Source of the DNA: Candidatus Pelethosoma merdigallinarum
GTDB lineage: Bacteria > Bacillota_I > Bacilli_A > RF39 > UBA660
DNA: 44,906 bases
Direction: 5' to 3'
NCBI GenBank assembly: GCA_018716065.1
Contig: DVKJ01000045.1
Location: 1 to 44,906, forward strand
The translations under genes were made by a program, and so were the position numbers. Each line of letters begins with the position of its first letter. Within the stretch, counting starts at the first letter, position 1. Shown piece by piece: positions 1 through 8,200 of this stretch. The notes under the pieces were generated by a model. That model ran no database searches. It saw nothing but the letters and a program-made list of their open reading frames with translations, and was not told the DNA's origin.

Positions 1-2
1 AA

Positions 3-329
3 ATTAAAACCAATAATGAAGAAATAAATTATTCAGTGGCATTAGAAAATATTGTATATAATGATTTAATAGGAAAAGATTATAAAGTGTTTATAGGTAA
101 AACAAAAAAAGGTGAAATTGATTTTATTGCATTAAAAAATAATAAGTTTAAATATATCCAAGTATGTTTTGATTTATCAGATGAAAACACAAGAATTAGA
201 GAATTTAGTGCTTTTGATGACATAGATGATAATAATAAATATATAATAACTTTAACTAAAAAGGATTATTCTACTAAGGATGTAAAACAAATAAATATTT
301 TTGATTTTTTAATGAATGATGAATTTTAA
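3..329 (+). CDS. C-terminal part of a DUF4143-type AAA ATPase (5' end outside window)
   Basis: Frame is open to the left edge (..IKTNNEEINYSVALENIVYNDLIGKDYKVFIGKTKKGEIDFIA..), matching the C-terminal nuclease-like region of DUF4143 ATPases. Confidence 0.7.
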   Translation: MKTNNEEINYSVALENIVYNDLIGKDYKVFIGKTKKGEIDFIALKNNKFKYIQVCFDLSDENTRIREFSAFDDIDDNNKYIITLTKKDYSTKDVKQINIFDFLMNDEF

Positions 330-331
330 AA

Positions 332-547
332 GTGAAAAAGTATCTTTTCTTTAAGAAGTTATATCCTAATTTTATCATCATAGTAGATGGTTGTTCTTTT
401 GAAGAATGTTTCATTTCTTCTGTTAATTATATGGTAATTGAAAAGTTTAAAGTGATTGATTATCAAATCTATTTTAATAATCAATATGAGAAGAATAAGC
501 GATTAATATTACTTAAAAAACATATGAAATATATGAAAGAGGAATAG
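332..547 (+). CDS. small hypothetical protein
   Basis: 71-aa ORF with GTG start directly after the previous CDS; ends in a terminator hairpin. Confidence 0.45.
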   Translation: MKKYLFFKKLYPNFIIIVDGCSFEECFISSVNYMVIEKFKVIDYQIYFNNQYEKNKRLILLKKHMKYMKEE

Positions 548-563
548 ATTACTATTCCTCTTT
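539..563. terminator. bidirectional intrinsic terminator between convergent genes
   Basis: GAGGAATAG-atta-CTATTCCTC followed by T-rich sequence; overlaps the 3' end of the rightward gene. Confidence 0.7.
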
Positions 564-2049
564 ATGGTTGATATTTTAGCTCAATTAAATATGGGGCATT
601 TTGATTATCTGTGTTGTGGTAAGTGATGTATTGGTTAGGGTAGTGTTCTTTTAAATGTTTTAATAAGGCTTGTTCTTCTTCTTTCCCGGTCGTATTTTTT
701 TGGTTGGTATCGGGATATACGGTGATGAGGATGATCCCTTTTTTGTTTAATAGTTGATATCCTTGATCAATCGCTTGGATGGTAGTATTTGGTTTAGTTC
801 TGATATTTTTATTTCCTTTTGGTAAATATCCTAAATTAAAGATAATCAGACTAATTTTATGTTTATAGTTAGGTAGTGTGTCTAGTAGGTGTTCATGGCC
901 TTGTTGAAAGAGTTGATAATTTTCTTTATGGTGTTGCTTTAATAAGGTATTTGTATTTTGGATGGCCTCATCTTGAATATCAAAACCAAATAATTTTCCT
1001 TCGGTTACGATATCTAATAGGTAAAGAGAATCAAATCCATTACCAACGGTCGCATCAATCACTAAGTCATTCTTTTTTACTTGATGATCGATGATTTGGT
1101 GAGTTTTATTTAAAATGCTTTTTTGAAATCCTTGATAGGTATCTCTATGTTTTAATTCTTTATCAATTTCATTTAATACACCAAATTTTTTAACAAGCCA
1201 TTTTGGTTCGATGAGATCATCTTCTTTTGGATCTCCGGTAATACGATGAATGACAATTTCAGGTCTTAGTATTTCTAATTGATCACAAACAATATTGACA
1301 TATTCTTCACGAGTTAAAATGTGAAAAGGTTGTTTTTGATATAATTCATAGAGTTTAGTATCTTTTAACATGTGTAACATATGAATTTTTATTCCTTGAA
1401 TATCTAATTGGTTTAGGTATTTTACGGTTTCTATCATCATTTCTTTTGTTTCATAAGGTAGACCATTAATAATATGGACAACAACGTTGATGTTTCTTTT
1501 TCTTAAACTTTGAACCATGTTGGTAAAGCATTCTAAGGAATGACAACGATTAATGAGGTCTGAAGTTTTTTCATGAATGGTTTGAAGTCCTAGTTCGATC
1601 GTAAGATACGTTCTAGTGTTTAATTCTTCTAAATAATCTAAACATTCTTTACTAATCGCATCAGGTCTAGTCGCAATCGATAAACCAATGACGTGAGGTA
1701 ATTTGAGGGCAGTCTCATATTTTTCTTTTAATACCTCTAAAGGTGCGTATGTATTCGTTCTTGCTTGGAAGTAGGCAATGTATTTTTGACTATCCCATTT
1801 TTGTTTCATTACTTTTAATACCGTTTCAAATTGTTTAGATAAGGGATCACACACGTTTCCCGCATAATCCCCACTTCCATCTTTCGAACAGTAGATACAA
1901 CCACCATATCCTTTGGTTCCATCGAGATTGGGACAAGAGAATCCGGCATTTAAACTGACTTTAAATACTTTAGAACCAAATTTATGTTTATAAAAATAAT
2001 CGAGTGTGTGGTAGCGCTTATTGCCATCGGTATAAGTAAAATGTTTCAT
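562..2049 (-). CDS. fused TIGR01212-family radical SAM protein (YtqA/MnmL-like) and YtqB/MnmM-like class I methyltransferase
   Basis: N-terminal CPNLDGTKGYGGCIYCS radical-SAM motif and YtqA-like sequence; C-terminal LVIDATVGNGFDSLYLL...IIFNLGYLPKGNK as in YtqB-type methyltransferases. Confidence 0.88.
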   Translation of the reverse strand: MKHFTYTDGNKRYHTLDYFYKHKFGSKVFKVSLNAGFSCPNLDGTKGYGGCIYCSKDGSGDYAGNVCDPLSKQFETVLKVMKQKWDSQKYIAYFQARTNTYAPLEVLKEKYETALKLPHVIGLSIATRPDAISKECLDYLEELNTRTYLTIELGLQTIHEKTSDLINRCHSLECFTNMVQSLRKRNINVVVHIINGLPYETKEMMIETVKYLNQLDIQGIKIHMLHMLKDTKLYELYQKQPFHILTREEYVNIVCDQLEILRPEIVIHRITGDPKEDDLIEPKWLVKKFGVLNEIDKELKHRDTYQGFQKSILNKTHQIIDHQVKKNDLVIDATVGNGFDSLYLLDIVTEGKLFGFDIQDEAIQNTNTLLKQHHKENYQLFQQGHEHLLDTLPNYKHKISLIIFNLGYLPKGNKNIRTKPNTTIQAIDQGYQLLNKKGIILITVYPDTNQKNTTGKEEEQALLKHLKEHYPNQYITYHNTDNQNAPYLIELKYQP

Positions 2050-2186
2050 AAAAATCCTTCTTTCTTGACTATTATAGCTAAAAATAAGGGAAAATCCTAT
2101 GTTTTTTATGAAAAAAATATGAAAATAATGGGAAAAATATTCTAAACATTTACTTTACGTGTTATAATGTAAACGGAGGTAATGAT

Positions 2187-3761
2187 ATGAAAAAGAATAA
2201 TTTATTGAAAGTGTTGACAATAAGTTTTCTAATTTTTGTTGTACTAAGTTGGATTATCCCAGCTGGAATGTACTCGAACGGAACTTTTTCAAGTAGTGAT
2301 CCTGCACCACTTGGAATACTAGACTTAGTATCTATGCCAATAGCTACATTTACAAATTTCTGTGGATATGGAATACTAGTTCTAATTATTGGAGGATTCT
2401 ACGGAGTTCTTGAAGCAACAGGAGTGTTTAAAAGTGTTGTTGAAAAAATGAGTCACTCTGTTGAAAAGAAGAAAAAAGCATTTATGATTACAACGATTAT
2501 CTTATTTGCAGTTCTTTCTTCTTTAACAGGATCAAGTTATGTTTTATTGATCTTAGTGCCATTATTTGCGGCAGTATTACTAGAATTAGGATATGATAAA
2601 ATTTCTAGTTTAACTGCGACTATTGGTTCTATTTTAGTAGGTAGTATGGCTTGTACTTATGGATTTAATGTCAATGGGTACATCAACTACTATATGGGAA
2701 TTAATGATTTAAATAACCAAATGATTACTAAAGTAATTTTACTTGTTTTATTAACATTATTATTAATTCTATTTGTTTTAAAACATGCGAAAAAAGTAGA
2801 AGCTAAAGCAAAATCAATGGATAAAAAAGAAGCTGTAAAAGTAGTAGAAACAAAAGTAGAAAAGAAAAAAGAAACAGCTAAAAAAGCTACTACTACAAAG
2901 AAGAAAACAACTTCTAAAAAGCCAGCAAAGAAAACAACGAAGAAAGCAAATAATAAGAGAAGAACTGCTGCGTTTGCAAAAGCAGACGATGTAAAAGTAA
3001 TCAAAAATAAGAAAGAAAAGAGTGTATGGCCTTTTGTTATTATTTTTGTACTAGCATTCATCTTCTTATTAGTTGCTTGCTATAACTGGCGTTATTCATT
3101 TAATGTTGGTATTTTTGAAGAAATGTATGAATCAATTACATCATTTACGATTAAAGATTATCCAATCTTCAGTAATCTTATTGGAGCATTTAGTCCACTA
3201 GGATACTGGGCAGTAAATGAAGTATGTATGGTTTTAGTTTTCGTTACATTCTTAATTGGATGGATCTATAGTGTAAAACTAGACGATATGATTGATGCCT
3301 TTGGTAAAGGTGCAAAAAAAGCTTTAAAACCAGCATTCTATATTGTAATTGCTAACTTAATGATGTCAGTTCTACTTTCTAACCAAGATACAGGAAGTAT
3401 GTACTTTACGATTTCTAATTACTTATTAGAAATGACCGAAGACTTTAATGTCTTTACAACAGGATTAGTGTCATTCATTGGTGGATTCTTCTTCAATGAT
3501 ATGCCATATTTAATTAGTTCACTTTCAAGTGCGTTTACAACAAAAATTACCGATTCCACTTTATATCCATTAGTTGGTTTAGTAATGCAATCACTACATG
3601 GACTTGCTATGTTAATATTACCAACTAGTGCTATTCTTTTAGCTGGACTTTCATATTTTGAAGTTTCATACAAAGAATGGTTCAAATATATTTGGAAATA
3701 TTTAGTACAAATCTTAGTAGTCGCACTTCTAGTTTGCGTAATCGTTGCTTTATTTATTTAA
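2187..3761 (+). CDS. YfcC/AbgT-like multi-pass permease with a long Lys/Ala/Thr-rich internal loop
   Basis: Multiple hydrophobic helices; N-terminal region resembles the YfcC family; residues about 200-280 are polybasic. Confidence 0.7.
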   Translation: MKKNNLLKVLTISFLIFVVLSWIIPAGMYSNGTFSSSDPAPLGILDLVSMPIATFTNFCGYGILVLIIGGFYGVLEATGVFKSVVEKMSHSVEKKKKAFMITTIILFAVLSSLTGSSYVLLILVPLFAAVLLELGYDKISSLTATIGSILVGSMACTYGFNVNGYINYYMGINDLNNQMITKVILLVLLTLLLILFVLKHAKKVEAKAKSMDKKEAVKVVETKVEKKKETAKKATTTKKKTTSKKPAKKTTKKANNKRRTAAFAKADDVKVIKNKKEKSVWPFVIIFVLAFIFLLVACYNWRYSFNVGIFEEMYESITSFTIKDYPIFSNLIGAFSPLGYWAVNEVCMVLVFVTFLIGWIYSVKLDDMIDAFGKGAKKALKPAFYIVIANLMMSVLLSNQDTGSMYFTISNYLLEMTEDFNVFTTGLVSFIGGFFFNDMPYLISSLSSAFTTKITDSTLYPLVGLVMQSLHGLAMLILPTSAILLAGLSYFEVSYKEWFKYIWKYLVQILVVALLVCVIVALFI

Positions 3762-3769
3762 AGTAACTA

Positions 3770-3804
3770 GAAGGAATAGAAATGGTTCTATTCTTTCTTT
3801 TTTT
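3770..3804 (+). terminator. intrinsic terminator
   Basis: GAATAGAA-atgg-TTCTATTC followed by TTTCTTTTTTT. Confidence 0.75.
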
Positions 3805-3835
3805 GTGTTAAAATAAGAAATAAGGTTGTGATAAT

Positions 3836-4471
3836 ATGAAGTATGAAATCAATGGTGTTTTATACGATGTAGTCGTTCAAAAAAAGAATAATAAGAATAC
3901 TTATCTTCGTGTAAAAGATGATCTGACGATTCTAATTACAACGAATTTTTTTACGAGTCGAAGAAGTATTTTAAAACTATTAAAAGATCATGAAAAAGAT
4001 TTAATTCGTATGATGGATAAAAAGTGTAAACAAAAAGAAAAAGAAGAGAACTTCTATTATTTAGGTAAAAAATATGATATAATTATAGTGTCTAGCATAG
4101 ATCAAATCACCTTTGATGAAGAATTTATTTTTACACCATCGAAAGAAAAATTAGAACGATGGTTAAAGCAACAAGTACAACAATTATTTCAGGAACACTT
4201 AGATACATGGTATCCTAAATTTCAAGAAAAGATTCCTTATCCTAAACTAAAGATTAGGAAAATGAAAACACGATGGGGTGTGTGTAATCGACGAGATTTA
4301 TCGGTTACTTTGAATTTCAATTTAATTAAATATGATTTATCTGCCTTAGATTATGTCATTGTGCATGAATTATCTCATTTTGTTCATTTCGATCATTCAA
4401 AGGAATTTTGGAATACTGTCGGAAAATATTATCCTGAATATAAAAAAATAACGAAAATGTTAAAAGAATAG
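3836..4471 (+). CDS. YgjP-like/DUF45 metal-dependent hydrolase
   Basis: TRWGVCNRR...LDYVIVHELSHFVHFDHSKEFW (HExxH motif). Confidence 0.88.
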   Translation: MKYEINGVLYDVVVQKKNNKNTYLRVKDDLTILITTNFFTSRRSILKLLKDHEKDLIRMMDKKCKQKEKEENFYYLGKKYDIIIVSSIDQITFDEEFIFTPSKEKLERWLKQQVQQLFQEHLDTWYPKFQEKIPYPKLKIRKMKTRWGVCNRRDLSVTLNFNLIKYDLSALDYVIVHELSHFVHFDHSKEFWNTVGKYYPEYKKITKMLKE

Positions 4472-4482
4472 GAGGATGTGTA

Positions 4483-5712
4483 ATGAGAAAAATTAAAAGA
4501 CAATGTAGTCTTCTTTCAAAAATCTTATTGATATTTGTTCTTTTGATTCCTACGTTATTTGTACCAAGTGAAGAAGCTAAAGCGGAAACTTTACGTGAAT
4601 TAAAACAACAATTAGAAGAATATGAAGCGAATTATAAAGCGAATCAATCACAACAGGCACTAACAAAAGAACAAATGAATCAAGTTCAAGCGAATATTAA
4701 TCAAATCAAAAAAGATATGGAACAAATTAATGTCGATGTGGCCAATTTAACAGAAGAAGTGGCTGAGTTAGAGGTCAATATTAAGAAAAAAGATAAAGAA
4801 ATTAAAGAACTTGTCAATTTTGTTCAAGTGTCGAATGGTGAATCTGCGTATTTAGAATATGCCTTTGGTGCCCAAGATTTTACCGATTTTATCTATCGTA
4901 TGGCAGTTTCTGAACAAATGGCAGATTATAACGAAGAATTAATTGACTCTTTTAATAAGATGATTAAACAAAATGAACAAAAAAAAGTAGAATTAAAAGA
5001 AAAGAAAGAACAAATGACTGTAAAACAATCGGAATTAGATGCGGAACTTGCTAAACTTGGAAATGAACTAGAATCGCTTGCGGATACAAGTGTTACGATT
5101 GAAGATCAAATTGAAGCACAAAAAGAGACGATTGCGTTATATGAAAACTTAGGTTGTGACTTAGATCAAGATGTTACGACTTGTGGTCGTGGATTACTTC
5201 CATCGAATACCGCTTTATATCGTCCATTGGTACAAGGACATGTAACGAGTGAATGGGGAAATCGTGATTTATTCAGTGGCTTCCATGAAGGAATTGATAT
5301 GACGGTTCGTCCTGATACATATAATATTCCAGTTTATTCCGCAGGTAGTGGGATTGTTAGTACCATTATGTACAGAAATTCTTGTGGTGGTAATATGGTT
5401 CTTGTTCACCATACCATCAATGGACAACAATATACGTTATTATATGCTCATTTACGTTCGGTTAATGTTTCTCAAGGACAATACGTAACCAATGGAACCC
5501 AAATTGGTGTTATGGGTGGTCAAGCCGATACCGAAAGTTATGATAAATGTACGATGGGATCTCACTTACACTTTACGATTTCTACGGGATTATATGGACT
5601 TGATTATGGTAGTTGGTCTACGCTTATTTCAAGAAGTTTGGACCCAAGAAGTATGGTTAATTTCCCTGCAGGAACTTATAACGAATGGTATGATCGTACA
5701 ACTGCTTATTAA
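4483..5712 (+). CDS. M23-family peptidoglycan peptidase with N-terminal coiled coil (EnvC/CwlO-like architecture)
   Basis: Signal peptide, long coiled coil, C-terminal HEGIDM...GSHLHFTIS motifs. Confidence 0.9.
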   Translation: MRKIKRQCSLLSKILLIFVLLIPTLFVPSEEAKAETLRELKQQLEEYEANYKANQSQQALTKEQMNQVQANINQIKKDMEQINVDVANLTEEVAELEVNIKKKDKEIKELVNFVQVSNGESAYLEYAFGAQDFTDFIYRMAVSEQMADYNEELIDSFNKMIKQNEQKKVELKEKKEQMTVKQSELDAELAKLGNELESLADTSVTIEDQIEAQKETIALYENLGCDLDQDVTTCGRGLLPSNTALYRPLVQGHVTSEWGNRDLFSGFHEGIDMTVRPDTYNIPVYSAGSGIVSTIMYRNSCGGNMVLVHHTINGQQYTLLYAHLRSVNVSQGQYVTNGTQIGVMGGQADTESYDKCTMGSHLHFTISTGLYGLDYGSWSTLISRSLDPRSMVNFPAGTYNEWYDRTTAY

Positions 5713-5818
5713 GAGTAATAGATGAAAGGATTGATTGATGATAATCAATTCTTTTTGCTAGGTACTAGTTGACAAAAAGTAAGAATCTTTTGTATAATTT
5801 TATCAATAGGAGGTTCTA

Positions 5819-6232
5819 ATGGTAAAGACAAGTAAGATTATTATCATTATATTTATTATAGTTGTCGTTGTACTTGGTGGTTATTTTATTGTACGAAATG
5901 TATCTTCCCATAAGGAAGATAAAGTTCAAACGAATACCAATGAGAATGTGATCAAAGATCAAGAAGTAGGTGGTTTTCACTTTTCCAATACAGCTTTAAT
6001 TTATGAGGACGGGAAGTCTAAACTAACTACTAGTATCAAAAATATTACAGAGAACGATGCGATGTTACAAAGTTTTGATATCATTGTACAAGATAAGAAT
6101 GGGGAAGAAATTACGACTTTACTAGGCTATGTTGGTAATACGATTAAACCAGGGGAGACGATTGCAATTTCTAGTGAGGTCAATATGAATTTAATGGATG
6201 CTTATTCCATTCAATATGTGGTTCATAATTAG
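5819..6232 (+). CDS. membrane-anchored hypothetical protein
   Basis: N-terminal TM segment, beta-rich extracytoplasmic domain, RBS aggaggt. Confidence 0.55.
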   Translation: MVKTSKIIIIIFIIVVVVLGGYFIVRNVSSHKEDKVQTNTNENVIKDQEVGGFHFSNTALIYEDGKSKLTTSIKNITENDAMLQSFDIIVQDKNGEEITTLLGYVGNTIKPGETIAISSEVNMNLMDAYSIQYVVHN

Positions 6233-6300
6233 AAAACAAATGTTTTCTTTTTCTTTCTTTAAAAAAATGATATACTGTTTATAACAAGTGAGGTGAGTGT

Positions 6301-7851
6301 GTGCAACAATCTAGAACGAGAAATTCAGTAATCAATTCTTTAACTTCTGTAACGACACAAATTTTAACCGTCGTTATGAATTTTGTGGTAAAAATTGTTT
6401 TTACCCGTACGATTAGTATGGAATATTTAGGTGTTAATGGGTTGTTTGCTAATATTATTACAATGCTCTCTTTAGCGGATTTAGGTATTGGTACAGCAAT
6501 TCCTTATAGTTTATATAAACCTCTAGCTGAAGGGGATCATCACAAAGTAAAAGTATTGATGAAGTTTTATTCCAAGGTATACAATGTCATTGGTGTTGTT
6601 GTATTACTGATTGGTTTAGGATTAATTCCTTTTCTTCCATATCTTATTAAAGGTGGAGAGGGAGTACCGGATCTAAACTTGATTTATGCTTTATTCGTGA
6701 TTCATTCTGCTTCTAGTTATTTCTTTGTGTATAAACGTTTCTTAATCGATTCGGATCAAAAAGGTTATATTACTGCTCGTATTACTTTTATTTTCTCTTT
6801 TGTATTATCTTTAGTGCAAATTGGAATTCTTTATTTGTGGCACAATTTTATTCTTTATTTAGTATCTAGTATTGTGTTTGTTATACTACAAAATATTTAT
6901 ATTTCACATAAAGCTACTAAACTATATCCTTATATAAAGGAAAAAACAGATGAAAAACTAGAAAAAGAAGATGTCAAAGAAATTACCAAGAATGTAGGTT
7001 CCTTATTTATTTATAAAGTAGGTAGTGTTGTAACGAATGGTACCGATAATATGATTATTTCGAAATTTTTAGGACTAATTCCAGTAGGTATTTATTCGAA
7101 CTATGTATTAGTGACAAAATCATTAAATAATGTTGTCTCACAACTTTTTACGGCGATTACTTCTAGTATTGGTAATTTAGTTGTTACAACGAATAAAAAA
7201 CATAGTCAAAATGTATTTGAACGTTTATTATTTTTAAACTTTTGGTTTTATGCATTCTTTTCCATTGCTTTAATGATTTTAATCAATCCTTTTATTGATT
7301 TATTCTTTGGAAGTAAATTTGTATTATCTGAAACGATTGTAATTGTATTAGTTGTTGATTTTTATTTAAATGGAATGCAGTCGGTATCCACATCTTTCTT
7401 AAATGCTTATGGATTATTTTATGAAGGAAGATTTCGACCAATTTTTATGATTATCGTTAATATCATTGTTTCACTTCTTTTAGTTCATCCATTTGGTATT
7501 GCCGGAGTATTGTTAGGAACGATTATTAGTCGTATTACAACTATTTGTTGGATGGATCCTCGTATTGTTTATAAATATGGATTTAAAGATGAAAAGGCAG
7601 TATGGAAATACTATTTACAATATATTGGTTATTTCTGTTTATTCTTATTCTTAGGATTATTTTTATATTGGATCTTAGGTAGAATTGTAATTGATAATAT
7701 TCTTATGTGGATTATCATGGGAATTTTTGTTTCAATATTAATTAATGTGATTTTCTTTGTATTGTTCTTTAGAACCGATAATTTCTGTTATTTTTATCAA
7801 AAAATTAAAACGGTACTTTTATCTAAATTTAGACAAAAAAAGCAAGCTTAG
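6301..7851 (+). CDS. polysaccharide flippase (Wzx/MATE-like, MOP superfamily)
   Basis: GTG start; about 12-14 TM helices; flippase-like N-terminus (TRTISMEYLGVNGLFANIITMLSLADLGIGTAI). Confidence 0.85.
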   Translation: MQQSRTRNSVINSLTSVTTQILTVVMNFVVKIVFTRTISMEYLGVNGLFANIITMLSLADLGIGTAIPYSLYKPLAEGDHHKVKVLMKFYSKVYNVIGVVVLLIGLGLIPFLPYLIKGGEGVPDLNLIYALFVIHSASSYFFVYKRFLIDSDQKGYITARITFIFSFVLSLVQIGILYLWHNFILYLVSSIVFVILQNIYISHKATKLYPYIKEKTDEKLEKEDVKEITKNVGSLFIYKVGSVVTNGTDNMIISKFLGLIPVGIYSNYVLVTKSLNNVVSQLFTAITSSIGNLVVTTNKKHSQNVFERLLFLNFWFYAFFSIALMILINPFIDLFFGSKFVLSETIVIVLVVDFYLNGMQSVSTSFLNAYGLFYEGRFRPIFMIIVNIIVSLLLVHPFGIAGVLLGTIISRITTICWMDPRIVYKYGFKDEKAVWKYYLQYIGYFCLFLFLGLFLYWILGRIVIDNILMWIIMGIFVSILINVIFFVLFFRTDNFCYFYQKIKTVLLSKFRQKKQA

Positions 7852-7877
7852 TTTGATATATTAAGTTTGGTGATGTT

Positions 7878-8054
7878 ATGAAGGTTAAAGTATTTGATGA
7901 AGGTCATGAGAGTGATTTGGAAGCTTCTGTCAATAAATTCTTAGATGAATGTGATGGAGAAATTATTGACATTAAGTATCAAGTCGCTATTTCGGTTTTT
8001 TCTGAGGAACAAATATATTGTTTTTCAGCGATGATTATTTACAATCAAAATTAG
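7878..8054 (+). CDS. Cse60-like small sporulation protein
   Basis: 58-aa ORF absent from the supplied track: MKVKVFDEGHESDLEASVNKFLDECDGEIIDIKYQVAISVFSEEQIYCFSAMIIYNQN; resembles the Cse60 family as I know it. Confidence 0.75.
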   Translation: MKVKVFDEGHESDLEASVNKFLDECDGEIIDIKYQVAISVFSEEQIYCFSAMIIYNQN

Positions 8055-8094
8055 AAGATGAATTATGTTATTTCTAAATCGTAAGTGAAGATGT

Positions 8095-8124
8095 AAGGTA
8101 CAAAGAAATTTGTATCTTTTTTTT
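8095..8124 (+). terminator. intrinsic terminator
   Basis: GGTACAAA-gaaa-TTTGTATC + T8. Confidence 0.7.
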
Positions 8125-8200
8125 GACTTATTCTTGTCGGAATAAAAGATTATATGATATACTATTTATAGTAAAATAAGCACGTATGGGGTGAGTTAGA

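Noticed and set aside
2690-3061. 123-aa minus-strand ORF rich in Phe/Val/Ala
   Set aside because: Antisense artefact of the Lys/Ala/Thr-rich loop in the permease; no plausible start or family
5492-5725. 77-aa plus-strand ORF inside the M23 peptidase gene
   Set aside because: Out-of-frame overlap with the conserved peptidase domain
8130-8145. TTCTTGTCGGAAT as another Spo0A box
   Set aside because: Too many mismatches to TTTGTCRAA and none of the flanking sequence shared by the two STAS-gene boxes
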